From Flavobacteria bacterium MS024-3C (GTDB lineage: Bacteria; Bacteroidota; Bacteroidia; Flavobacteriales; Flavobacteriaceae), in NCBI GenBank assembly GCA_000173115.1, contig ABVW01000004.1:31968-95967 (forward strand): 64,000 nucleotides of DNA. Direction: 5' to 3'. The notes beneath the pieces are model-generated. The model was not told where the DNA came from and made no database searches. It saw nothing but the letters and a program-made list of their open reading frames with translations. Of the stretch, positions 55,978 through 64,000 are shown piece after piece; position 1 is the stretch's first letter; each line of letters begins with the position of its first letter. The translations under genes and the position numbers were made by a program.

Positions 55978-57294
55978 ATGAAGAAAAAGCATGAGGTGTC
56001 TATTAAACCTCTATTAGACAAGAAAAAAATCTTGTTGGTCTCTCGTTGGGGCGAAAGTCTAGATTTGGCCTACGCCATGTTTTTAGAAGGGCATAGCATA
56101 AAGTTTTATATTGAAGACAAAGGATCCAAAGAGATTGGACTGGGTTTTGTTCCAAAAGTATCTGATTGGAAGCAGCACATTGAATGGGCAGACCTCCTTA
56201 TTTTTGATTATACTGGATATGGGACAATTTGCGCTACACTCAGGGCAGAGGGAAAAACGGTATTAGGTGGTACCGCGTATACAGATAAACTTGAATTAGA
56301 TCGGGATTTCGGTCAGGCAGAACTCAAAAAGCATGGTATTAAAACACTTCCATATAAAGATTTCAGTAGTTTTCAAGAAGCCATTACCTATGTAAAACAG
56401 CATCCGCAAGCCTATGTAATAAAGCCTTCCGGCGAAACTCAGGAATACAAGCAATTACTTTTTGTAGGTACAGATGACGAGGGTCTGGATGTGATTAGGG
56501 TCTTAAAGGCTTATGAGAAATCTTGGGGCAATGATTTTGGTAATTTTCAATTACAGCGAAAAGTTAAAGGTGTAGAGGTCTCTGTTTCTGCCTATTTTAA
56601 TGGGCTAACATTCATTTATCCTATCAATGTTACCTTTGAGCACAAAAAATTATTCCCTAAAGAGTTGGGGGTTTCTACTGGTGAAATGGGTTCCTCTATG
56701 TTTTGGACGCCAGATTCTCCTATTTTTGAAGCCACCCTTAAAAAATTCGAACCGACCCTAGCGAAAGAGGGCTTTGTGGGTCAATTAGACATAAATTGTA
56801 TTGTGAATGGAAATGGGATATTCCCTTTGGAATTTACTTCTCGTTTTGGCTATCCACAAGTGTTTATTCAAAGAGCAGGCATTACTGAACCACTGGGGCA
56901 ATTGTTTTATAAATTGGCCAAAGGACAAGATTTTAAAATACAGGTGAAAAAAGGGTATCAGGTAGGTGCGTTCATGGTAGTACCTCCTTTCCCCTTTGAA
57001 GACAAGAAAACTTTTAGGCTGTTTTCAAAAGATTCTGTACTTGTTTTTAAAAGGGAGCAAAGAGAAGGCATACACCCCATGCACCTCAAGAAAATTAATG
57101 ACGAATGGCTTATTACGGGTAATACAGGAATTGCTTTATTAGTCACAGGTACAGGTTTGAGTATGAAAGACGCTCAAAAAGTCATGTATTCAAGAATCTC
57201 TAATGTGATCATAAACAACACTTATTACCGAACCGATATTGGCGATAGATGGGCAGAAGATTTTGACAAACTATGGGCCTGGGGCTTATTGTAA
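55978..57294 (+). CDS. PurD-like ATP-grasp ligase
   Basis: 438 residues. The order of segments (ILLVSRWGESLDLAYAM, AYVIKPSGETQEYKQLLFVG, GQLDINCIVNGNGIFPLEFTSRFGYPQ) fits an ATP-grasp fold related to PurD (phosphoribosylamine-glycine ligase). The N-terminal Rossmann-like part differs from the standard PurD start, and the gene is not with purine genes, so a role in another amide-forming reaction is plausible. A GNAT gene follows after 17 bp. Divergent from the sugar-precursor operon. Confidence 0.75.
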   Translation: MKKKHEVSIKPLLDKKKILLVSRWGESLDLAYAMFLEGHSIKFYIEDKGSKEIGLGFVPKVSDWKQHIEWADLLIFDYTGYGTICATLRAEGKTVLGGTAYTDKLELDRDFGQAELKKHGIKTLPYKDFSSFQEAITYVKQHPQAYVIKPSGETQEYKQLLFVGTDDEGLDVIRVLKAYEKSWGNDFGNFQLQRKVKGVEVSVSAYFNGLTFIYPINVTFEHKKLFPKELGVSTGEMGSSMFWTPDSPIFEATLKKFEPTLAKEGFVGQLDINCIVNGNGIFPLEFTSRFGYPQVFIQRAGITEPLGQLFYKLAKGQDFKIQVKKGYQVGAFMVVPPFPFEDKKTFRLFSKDSVLVFKREQREGIHPMHLKKINDEWLITGNTGIALLVTGTGLSMKDAQKVMYSRISNVIINNTYYRTDIGDRWAEDFDKLWAWGLL

Positions 57295-57311
57295 ATACCT
57301 AACACTTTTGA

Positions 57312-57770
57312 GTGATGCACACAATTGTTTTTGAACCATTATCTTCTGAAAATTGGTCCCTGTTCATTTCCCTACTACCCCTTGATTGGCAGTCAGAATT
57401 GACGCTCCAATGGCCAAAGAATTTGGGTGTTGAATCTGTATTTACTTTAAATAAAAATGGAGAAATAATTGCTGGAGGGGTAGTTTTTAATCGAATGGCT
57501 AGAAATCCAACACCTTTAGAAGGTATTCACGGCCCTGCTTTATTTGGGAATGGACACCTTTATTTGGGTTTTGTTTGGGTAGTTCCCACCCAAAGATCTT
57601 TGGGTCTAGGCGCCTTTCTTTTAAATCATATTCATAGTGTGGTCCCCAAATTATGGCTCACTATAGAAGACCTATCTCTAAAAGATTTCTACACCCCCTT
57701 GGGTTATGTAGAATACGCACATACGCCAACACATCAATGGCCTATTGAAAAACTATTTATTATTGAATAG
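57312..57770 (+). CDS. GNAT-family N-acetyltransferase-like protein
   Basis: 152 residues. The central acetyl-CoA-binding type stretch is YLGFVWVVPTQRSLGLGAFLLNHI (about residues 85-105), a weak version of the GNAT motif A (usually Q/RxxGxG/A). It forms an operon with the preceding ATP-grasp gene. The stop overlaps by 11 bp the stop of the convergent acylase gene. Substrate unknown. Confidence 0.75.
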   Translation: MMHTIVFEPLSSENWSLFISLLPLDWQSELTLQWPKNLGVESVFTLNKNGEIIAGGVVFNRMARNPTPLEGIHGPALFGNGHLYLGFVWVVPTQRSLGLGAFLLNHIHSVVPKLWLTIEDLSLKDFYTPLGYVEYAHTPTHQWPIEKLFIIE

Positions 57771-59826
57771 GGTGGTATTTTCTTGTGGCTTCTTTTTCCC
57801 AATACGCTCTATCTAAAGGCATGGCTTTGGTTTGAAACTTCATATACAAGGGCAACTGATCTGCATAATGGGGTGAATTGGGTCTGTTAGAACTTCCGTA
57901 AGGCACCATAGACCTTATACTAGCCCCTTCACTAGTGAAGCGAACCAATTGAATATAAGACTCTCCAGCAGTCACTTTAAGCCTTCCCTCTTTATAGGGC
58001 GCCCCATGCATAGCGGTCAGTACATCTGGTAATCCAAAACTGGGTATTTCTAAGTCTCCCCTAACCACCTTAATAAAATCTCCCAAGGCAATATTTTCAC
58101 TGCCAAAATAAGTGTTCATATAGTCTTTGACTTCCAAGAGTACTGGAACCAAAGATGCCTCACTAAAGGTTGCATTGGGTTGTTGGTTCACATATTTTCT
58201 AACCAAATAGTAAAATACTGCATACGCCCCAGCACCTTTGCTATCCGGATCTGATTTTCTGTCCCAATTTTGAATACGCGTCACTAGCGATGCTACCTCC
58301 GGATAGGCAGTCGGATCCATTTCAAACAAAGCATTTATATTCATGAAGGTGTACTGCAGTTTGCTAGGTAATTGATTATCGTATTTAAGGCTTAAAAAAT
58401 CTTCATAGCTCACTTTGTCAAAGCCACTAATGAGTTCTTGAAAACGAGCACTCCTGTTGTTGTTAAAACGCTCAAATCCCATGTCTTTATTAAATTCATC
58501 AGGATCTAAATGATTTTCTGGACCAGCAGAAATGAAAGGGGAGTGGTTGGTGTTATACACATAGCCTGAACTTGGTTGCAATTGCTGCGGCATATCTTTG
58601 AGACTATAAAAATCTTTCCAAAGTGTTTTTTTAGTGTTTCCAGGGACTATTTTTTGCCAGTCATATCCCTTTGCCCTAATAGGCAACTTAGCATTTGACA
58701 CATAGTAAATAGTGTCATTCCTGTCTGCATAACTGATATTAAATCCAGGAATATGTTGGGGTTCAAGGGCTTTGTGAAATTCAGAAAAATTATGCGCCTT
58801 ATTCATGCGCCACCATTGTTCTATAGCACCCATACCGAAGAGAGAAGCTGTTCTTACAGCATACACCCCACTTTTATTTTTAAGCGTAGGCCCGAATATA
58901 CTGCGGTAAAACTTCTTTTTTACACCAATTCGCAGACCTAAAAATTTCAAAAATACTTTGGCTTTAAATTTTTCAAGTGGGTAGGATACGGCATCGACCA
59001 TATAATGGTCTTTTTTGTCTGGATCCATTTCCAATTCAAAAATATCTGCTTTATCTGGCTTATTCACGGTATGAGACCAGCCTAAATAATCATTTGAACC
59101 AATTAAAATAACAGGGGCACCAGGAAATAAGGCCCCTACAATATTGGTGCCTTCTTCAGAGTTTAAATGGGCCTCGTACCAACCTGTTGGCCCCTCAAGG
59201 GGCTGATGCGGATTAATGGCCAAGTACACACTTCCGTCTTGGGTCTTTGTTGCATTAAAAGCAAAGGTATTGGAACCCGTAACAGCTTCTTTTGGTCTTA
59301 AATCTAGCGTCTGGTTACTCGCTATAGCAGCGACCAGTTTATCTGCGTCTGACATGACAAATAGCTGTAAATAGGTATAGGTCATTAATTTTTTAGGCGT
59401 AAAAGGCAGTAAAGATTTTACCAACACCTCCTTGGGATGTGCTTTTGCATAGGCATTGAGTCCGTCACAAAACCCATCCAACACTTTTTTGAAATCTTCA
59501 GATACTTGTGCTTCATAATTAGCTTCAACAAATGAAGCCCCCTTGATGAGTTGTGTCACAAAATCTGCAGAAGCCCCTTTTAATCCTAGATGCTTGCTCA
59601 ATAATGCATTACCCGCTAAATAGCCCAGTTGCATGGTTTCAAAGTCGTCTTCTGCATTGGCCCAAGCCAATCCATAAGCGGCACCGGCATCTGTTTTGGC
59701 ATAAATATGTGGTACCCCAAAAGTATCTCTAATGATCTCTACGTTTTTGGGGTTTACTTGTGCAATAGCTGTATTTAGTGAAAAGAGCAAGCTTGCAGTA
59801 ATAGCAATATTATTTTTTAAGCGCAT
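57760..59826 (-). CDS. Penicillin-acylase family (Ntn hydrolase) protein
   Basis: 688 residues with a signal peptide (ends LNTAIAQ). The start of the A chain (VEIIRDTFGVPHIYAKTDAGAAYGLAWANAEDDFETMQL) and the cleavage-site nucleophile Ser in EAVTGSNTFAFN (about residue 185) are the hallmarks of penicillin/acyl-homoserine-lactone acylases, which self-process at that Ser. The usual Asn-Gly-... histidine region (INPHQPLEGP) follows. Periplasmic; could hydrolyse N-acyl homoserine lactones or other acyl amides. It lies 15 bp downstream of the AraC gene. Confidence 0.9.
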   Translation of the reverse strand: MRLKNNIAITASLLFSLNTAIAQVNPKNVEIIRDTFGVPHIYAKTDAGAAYGLAWANAEDDFETMQLGYLAGNALLSKHLGLKGASADFVTQLIKGASFVEANYEAQVSEDFKKVLDGFCDGLNAYAKAHPKEVLVKSLLPFTPKKLMTYTYLQLFVMSDADKLVAAIASNQTLDLRPKEAVTGSNTFAFNATKTQDGSVYLAINPHQPLEGPTGWYEAHLNSEEGTNIVGALFPGAPVILIGSNDYLGWSHTVNKPDKADIFELEMDPDKKDHYMVDAVSYPLEKFKAKVFLKFLGLRIGVKKKFYRSIFGPTLKNKSGVYAVRTASLFGMGAIEQWWRMNKAHNFSEFHKALEPQHIPGFNISYADRNDTIYYVSNAKLPIRAKGYDWQKIVPGNTKKTLWKDFYSLKDMPQQLQPSSGYVYNTNHSPFISAGPENHLDPDEFNKDMGFERFNNNRSARFQELISGFDKVSYEDFLSLKYDNQLPSKLQYTFMNINALFEMDPTAYPEVASLVTRIQNWDRKSDPDSKGAGAYAVFYYLVRKYVNQQPNATFSEASLVPVLLEVKDYMNTYFGSENIALGDFIKVVRGDLEIPSFGLPDVLTAMHGAPYKEGRLKVTAGESYIQLVRFTSEGASIRSMVPYGSSNRPNSPHYADQLPLYMKFQTKAMPLDRAYWEKEATRKYHPIQ

Positions 59827-59841
59827 ACAACTATCTTTAAT

Positions 59842-61014
59842 TTAAACATTGGCACCAAACTTTTTATAGGCTTCATAAAAACTGGTATAGGACTTATAGC
59901 CCACCATTAAACTTACTTCTTTTAACATTAAATTAGAATCATTTAAAGCCAGAAGCGCTTCTGCTTCCTTAATTCTCAAAAAATTCTTTAATTCATTCAT
60001 GGTGTATTTTGAATACACTCTAATCATAAATGAAATATGACTTGCTGGAATATTGGTTTTTTGAGAAATGACTGTAAGGCTAAACTCGGTTGTTTTATAA
60101 GAATCCGTATCTGAAAGAAATGCTTCTATTTGTGTTTTGTAGAGATCTATTTTAGAGTACATATTTCTTTGTAATAAAATATCTTTATCACTAGAAATAA
60201 CACGGGGTGCTTTTAACCATATCTCTGCCTCTGGTTCATTTATTTTTTCTACACCAGAAATACCATATAGTAGTAAGGGTTCATTAAACATTCTAAAAAA
60301 ACAGTATAGCCAAAATAGCGCATTGAGAAGGAGTAGAAATTCATTTGCTGCGGGCATTAATTTATAATCTCTAATGAACATTATTATTAAAGAAATTAAA
60401 GAAAATCCAATTCCACCATTTATAATAGCGCTCCAAACTTTAATGATTTTAATATCATCAGAAAATTTTAAAGCACCTCTTTGATTTTTTACAAATTCTA
60501 AATAATTTTTAAGTGTAAAAATAAAGTGCCATAACACGAAGGATACCATAGCAATCGGAACTAAAAAATAGCTACCAAAAACTACGTTGTGATAATTTTC
60601 ATTTTCATATCCTTTACTTTTTAAAATAATAAAAACAAATAGAATAATAGGGGCTAACAAAAATTTATATGAAATTTCATTTTTTGATTTAGATACATTT
60701 AAAATACTATTAATGTAAGCATAAAGAAGAGGAAATGCTATTAATACCAAAGGTCTACTGTATAATACAATCAACTCCAAAATTTCTTTTTTAAAAGTTA
60801 AATGCAGTCCTACTAAAAAAATTCTAAGTGAAATTATTAAAATAAGTGCAACGGCATATTTATTATAATAGCTATTTGTTTTTCTTTTTGAAAACAAAAT
60901 AGATGCTAATAAAAAACCAATAAGGCTAATGGAGACCAACAATAAGGCGTATAACATTTTAGGTAAAATTTTTTCGGTAAAATGAATTAGCGAATTTAAA
61001 TATACATTTTTCAT
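59842..61014 (-). CDS. AraC-family regulator with N-terminal multi-helix membrane domain
   Basis: 390 residues. About seven hydrophobic helices fill residues 15-250, and the last 100 residues are an AraC-type helix-turn-helix (FSLTVISQKTNIPASHISFMIRVYSKYTMNEL then EAEALLALNDSNLMLKEVSLMVGYKSYTSFYEAYKKFG). It is a membrane-bound one-component regulator that may sense an envelope signal. The acylase starts 15 bp downstream on the same strand, so it probably shares the transcript. What it senses is unknown. Confidence 0.88.
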   Translation of the reverse strand: MKNVYLNSLIHFTEKILPKMLYALLLVSISLIGFLLASILFSKRKTNSYYNKYAVALILIISLRIFLVGLHLTFKKEILELIVLYSRPLVLIAFPLLYAYINSILNVSKSKNEISYKFLLAPIILFVFIILKSKGYENENYHNVVFGSYFLVPIAMVSFVLWHFIFTLKNYLEFVKNQRGALKFSDDIKIIKVWSAIINGGIGFSLISLIIMFIRDYKLMPAANEFLLLLNALFWLYCFFRMFNEPLLLYGISGVEKINEPEAEIWLKAPRVISSDKDILLQRNMYSKIDLYKTQIEAFLSDTDSYKTTEFSLTVISQKTNIPASHISFMIRVYSKYTMNELKNFLRIKEAEALLALNDSNLMLKEVSLMVGYKSYTSFYEAYKKFGANV

Positions 61015-61161
61015 TTGAGCTTATAAAACCTTTAAAGATTAGATTCACAAATCATATAAAAACATTCGCAAAACGAGAAAAGAGATCACATCATTTTTCA
61101 CAATATTGTATTGTTTATATTATTGTTCAAGAGAAATTTCATTGAAAGTTTAGTTAATTAA

Positions 61162-61236
61162 ATGAATGAAACAAAACCTTTTCTACTTCCAAATCGAACC
61201 CTCTGTAATGGAGGGTTTTTTTTTAATTTATTCTAA
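61162..61236 (+). promoter_or_regulatory. Small leader frame overlapping a terminator-like hairpin
   Basis: A hairpin AACCCTC / GAGGGTT followed by T8 (61197-61224) lies only 17 bp before the start of the rightward lipoprotein gene. A 24-codon frame (61162-61236) runs through it. It may be the end of a short upstream RNA, or an attenuator for the lipoprotein. Only the hairpin and its position are seen; the role is inference. Confidence 0.4.
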
Positions 61237-61240
61237 AATC

Positions 61241-62488
61241 ATGAAAAATTTTATTACCATATTTATTGTATCCTTTTTTATTTCGTGTAGTTCAGAGAGT
61301 GCAGATTCTGTTAGCGTTCCCGAACCAACACCCATTAGCAAACCTGTAACACCAACACCGGTGGTGAAGTACACTTTAAGTGTCACTGCAGGAGAAGGAG
61401 GAACAGTTAATAATATTAGTGGAGAATACGAGACAGGCAGTACAGTGACGGTTACAGCTACGCCAAGTGAAGGATATGAATTTACAGGATGGGAAGGTAG
61501 TTCTGAGACTACCAACTCAATTAGCCTTACCATAAATAGTAACACCACCATAAAAGCATTGTTTCAGGTGATTGTTACCGCAAATTACTACAACAGTGGT
61601 GACATTATTGAAATGGATGCTTCTAAATTCTTTTTTGGAAATTACATAGAAGTGTATGGAGTTAAACTCATTGCAGCAGGTGCTGTTGGGGGTCAAGAGG
61701 CTGTGCCAGATACTTGGATTTACAAAACCGCTCAAGTGTATAAGCTTTTATTAGATAAAGAGGGAGCGGGTATTAATAAAGAGGATCAAGAAAACATGTT
61801 AAAAACGCTTGCTGGTGTTTCAGGTTGGCATGAAGGTATTCAAACAGGTCAGAGAATTGCTTATGGTGGGGGGGATAGTTATTCTCCTAATTTTCTTATG
61901 GATCCAGATAGTTTGACAGAATGGCCTCAATATGAGCCTTTTTCGGATGGATTAAAGTTAGACGACATGGTTTGGTATAAAAACAGCAGTCACGGAGACA
62001 GTCCACTTACTGGAGACAATGATATAAATGAAATTTTAGAGCATATTTTACACACCTTGCACCGTTTTGGGGTAAGAGGTGGTGTAACTGGTTCAGAATT
62101 GGCCTTAGATATGGAGTGGGAGGATAGAGGTTATTTGGAAAATAATGAACTTTTCAAAGCAATGAAAGAGGCCTATGATAATGGCACTTTTTCTCCTGGA
62201 TATGGAGACATTAACGACCCTGAAGGCGCCGCTGTAATGTTAAAGGAATACCAGTATTTAATCACATTTGCTATGTGGGACTTCAGTGAATTTTGGGAAA
62301 ATGCCTCCTTATCTCCAGAATGGAATGACAATTCAAAAACACCTCAAGGATTTCAAGAAAACAATCCATTGGGCTATGCATTGTATAACAAATACTTTGC
62401 ACCAGTCATTTCAAAGCCTAGTAAAGAAATCCTAAGAACTATTTTTAAAGACAATGACCAAGGGGAGCACGGATACATAGCAGATTAG
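61241..62488 (+). CDS. Lipoprotein with one InlB-like repeat and unknown C-terminal domain
   Basis: The ATG at 61241 gives 415 residues beginning with a lipoprotein signal (MKNFITIFIVSFFISCSS); the in-frame ATG at 61166 lies inside the terminator-bearing leader and is unlikely. After a Pro/Thr spacer comes one InlB-type repeat (TLSVTAGEGGTVNNISGEYE...YEFTGWEG), similar to the first repeat of the island gene at 14544. The rest (about 110-415) is a domain I do not recognise; it has many acidic and aromatic residues and a NEILEHILHTLHRFG segment with two His. A DUF2237 gene follows after 18 bp. Confidence 0.75.
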   Translation: MKNFITIFIVSFFISCSSESADSVSVPEPTPISKPVTPTPVVKYTLSVTAGEGGTVNNISGEYETGSTVTVTATPSEGYEFTGWEGSSETTNSISLTINSNTTIKALFQVIVTANYYNSGDIIEMDASKFFFGNYIEVYGVKLIAAGAVGGQEAVPDTWIYKTAQVYKLLLDKEGAGINKEDQENMLKTLAGVSGWHEGIQTGQRIAYGGGDSYSPNFLMDPDSLTEWPQYEPFSDGLKLDDMVWYKNSSHGDSPLTGDNDINEILEHILHTLHRFGVRGGVTGSELALDMEWEDRGYLENNELFKAMKEAYDNGTFSPGYGDINDPEGAAVMLKEYQYLITFAMWDFSEFWENASLSPEWNDNSKTPQGFQENNPLGYALYNKYFAPVISKPSKEILRTIFKDNDQGEHGYIAD

Positions 62489-62506
62489 TCTTTATAATAG
62501 GTGGAT

Positions 62507-62890
62507 ATGTCTTATTTTTATAAAAAATATGACATGGCCAATAACGTACTAGGAACTCCTTTAGAAACTTGTAGCAGCAATCCAATGACAGGCGCGTTCA
62601 GAGATGGCTGTTGTAATACAGATATGAGAGACATTGGCACCCATACTGTTTGCGCTATTATGACAGACGCCTTTCTCGCATATACCAAATCTGTTGGGAA
62701 CGACCTTCAAACACCCAGACCTGAATATCAGTTTCCCGGTTTAAAAGCTGGTGATCAGTGGTGTTTGTGTGTGTCTAGATGGAAGCAAGCCTACGAGGCT
62801 GGCATGGCCCCTATGGTTGTTTTAGAAGCCTCTCATGAAAAATGCTTGGAATACGTATCTTTTGAATGGCTTTTGGAGTTTAAGGTGTAG
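62507..62890 (+). CDS. DUF2237 family protein
   Basis: 127 residues from ATG 62507; a GTG at 62501 or the ATG at 62534 (MANNVLGTPLE) are alternative starts. The pattern NVLGTPLETCSSNPMTGAFRDGCC, VCAIMTDAFLAYTKSVGNDLQTPRPEY, FPGLKAGDQWCLC and VVLEASHE identifies DUF2237, a small conserved bacterial family of unknown function with several invariant cysteines. It is downstream of the lipoprotein gene and probably co-transcribed. Confidence 0.88.
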   Translation: MSYFYKKYDMANNVLGTPLETCSSNPMTGAFRDGCCNTDMRDIGTHTVCAIMTDAFLAYTKSVGNDLQTPRPEYQFPGLKAGDQWCLCVSRWKQAYEAGMAPMVVLEASHEKCLEYVSFEWLLEFKV

Positions 62891-62969
62891 TGATTTTTTA
62901 AATAATAGCGGCAAAGCTAATTATTTGCTATTTTAGTAAAACAAATAATTTGCTGTTATCTAGAGAATT

Positions 62970-64000
62970 ATGAAAAAAAATCCACAGAATTACTTGCTTG
63001 TATTGTTTGCTATGCTGTCTATGGTAGGATGCGACAAAAAACCTCAAATTTTTACAATTACATATGACAAAGCCTTAGGTACTGAGGGCTTTGATGGAAG
63101 GCTGTTAATCTTAATTGGTTCTGATGTAGACAAAGAGCCTCGTTTTCAAATTAACGACTCTGATCAAACTGGTATTGTTTTTGGCATAGACGTAGAGAAC
63201 TGGATGCCTGGAGAAACAATCTCCATAGATCCATCTACCTTTGCTTATCCAGTTGGAACTGTTGCAGACATTCCCAAAGGCACCTACAGTTTTCAAGCAT
63301 TACTTCACAAGTATGACACCTTTAATTTATCTTCTGGGCACAGCGTTAAACTTCCCATGGATCAAGGGGAGGGACAACATTGGAATATAAGTCCTAAGAA
63401 CATCTACAGCCTTCCTGTTCAGTTAGATTTTAATGAAAACTCAGGGCCTATTACGCTAAATATCACTGAGGAGATTCCACCTATAACAGCTGTTGCAGAC
63501 TCTAAATATATTAAACACATTATGATACAGAGCGAATTACTCACAGCGTTTTGGGGCAGACCCATGTATTTACAAGCCAATGTATTGGTGCCCCATGATT
63601 TTGACCCTGCTAGTTCAACACAATACCCGCTCATGGTTTTTCATGGCCATTTTCCAGATACCTTTGGTGGTTTTCGCACAACAGCCCCAACGGCAGACAA
63701 AGATGACGGTGTATTGAACAGTCGTTTTGGCATTACAGGCTATGAATACATTCAGCAAAAGGAGTCATATGACTTTTACAAAGACTGGGTTTCTGAAGAA
63801 TTCCCCCGTTTTATAGCTATTGAAATACAGCATCAAAACCCTTATTATGATGACTCATATGCTGTAAATTCAGCAAATTTAGGCCCCTATGGTGATGCAA
63901 TTACCTATGAACTTATTCCTCATATTGAAAATTTATACAATGGTGTTGGTGAAGGTTGGGGTCGCTTTGTATATGGAGGATCTACTGGTGGTTGGGAGGT
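62970..64000 (+). CDS. Lipoprotein alpha/beta hydrolase (esterase-like), cut by window edge
   Basis: The reading frame is open from ATG 62970 to the end of the window (343 codons). A lipoprotein signal ends in LSMVGC near residue 21. The last residues seen include a GGSTGGWE nucleophile elbow (Gly-x-Ser-x-Gly) of putative esterases. The N-terminal 150 residues look like a beta-rich domain. Only the 5' part is available, so the Asp and His of a triad are not seen. Confidence 0.8.
   Translation, partial: MKKNPQNYLLVLFAMLSMVGCDKKPQIFTITYDKALGTEGFDGRLLILIGSDVDKEPRFQINDSDQTGIVFGIDVENWMPGETISIDPSTFAYPVGTVADIPKGTYSFQALLHKYDTFNLSSGHSVKLPMDQGEGQHWNISPKNIYSLPVQLDFNENSGPITLNITEEIPPITAVADSKYIKHIMIQSELLTAFWGRPMYLQANVLVPHDFDPASSTQYPLMVFHGHFPDTFGGFRTTAPTADKDDGVLNSRFGITGYEYIQQKESYDFYKDWVSEEFPRFIAIEIQHQNPYYDDSYAVNSANLGPYGDAITYELIPHIENLYNGVGEGWGRFVYGGSTGGWE

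Overview
The window looks like chromosomal DNA of a marine-type member of the Flavobacteriaceae (Bacteroidota). Supporting signs are promoters of the TTG-N20-TAnnTTTG type (a near-perfect one precedes the tRNA cluster), almost no Shine-Dalgarno sequences, a bifunctional ThrA, ClpC, BshA (bacillithiol synthesis), a TamB-like and an LptD-like outer-membrane assembly protein, and a PgpH-type HD receptor. The left part (1-13.7 kb) is housekeeping: the thr operon with a threonine-rich leader peptide (thrB runs off the left edge), clpC, divergent gyrA with a TPR protein, an NlpC/P60-like protein that has lost its catalytic cysteine, a thiolase, and the HD receptor.

A tRNA cluster (Ser-GCU, Pro-UGG, Arg-UCU) follows at 13.8-14.15 kb. 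The tRNA-Arg gene is the insertion site of an 8.9-kb genomic island (14090-23026) bounded by 62-bp identical repeats. An intact tyrosine recombinase lies next to the right repeat and points inward. The unusual part is the interior. Seven small cargo modules, all transcribed rightward, are separated by six truncated copies of the 3' end of this same type of recombinase gene. All six tails are on the minus strand, like the intact gene (tails R1-R6 at about 16854, 17717, 18881, 19252, 19928 and 20828). The tails fall into at least two sequence lineages, so they look like footprints of successive related elements rather than one recent duplication. Two modules also share the same promoter, leader and signal-peptide start directly after the tail. 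The cargo is mostly exported or membrane protein: a repeat-rich surface lipoprotein, small membrane proteins, an NTF2-like lipoprotein, a scramblase/LURP-one-like protein, a secreted protein of unknown family and a secreted alpha/beta hydrolase. I regard this integron-like array without an integron as the best candidate for an undescribed system here.

Right of the island (23-41 kb) are a VF530-type small protein, a DoxX-like pair with a methyltransferase, an MscS-type channel, a GMC oxidoreductase with its subunit-3 partner, the tsaD-rsmE-PerM-methyltransferase operon, the divergent tamB-like gene, and a glycolytic group (pfkA, gap, GlcNAc-kinase-like). From 40.8 to 52 kb come ridA, an LptD-like gene, and a long rightward operon: amidase, MCE protein, two Fe-S proteins, a small conserved protein, a GH3 enzyme and bshA.

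At 52-56 kb a leftward three-gene set makes acidic nucleotide sugars (two UDP-sugar dehydrogenases and a UDP-glucuronate epimerase). The right end carries an ATP-grasp/GNAT pair, a penicillin-acylase-type hydrolase co-directional with a membrane-anchored AraC regulator, a lipoprotein sharing the InlB-like repeat of the first island gene, a DUF2237 protein, and a lipoprotein esterase that runs off the right edge.
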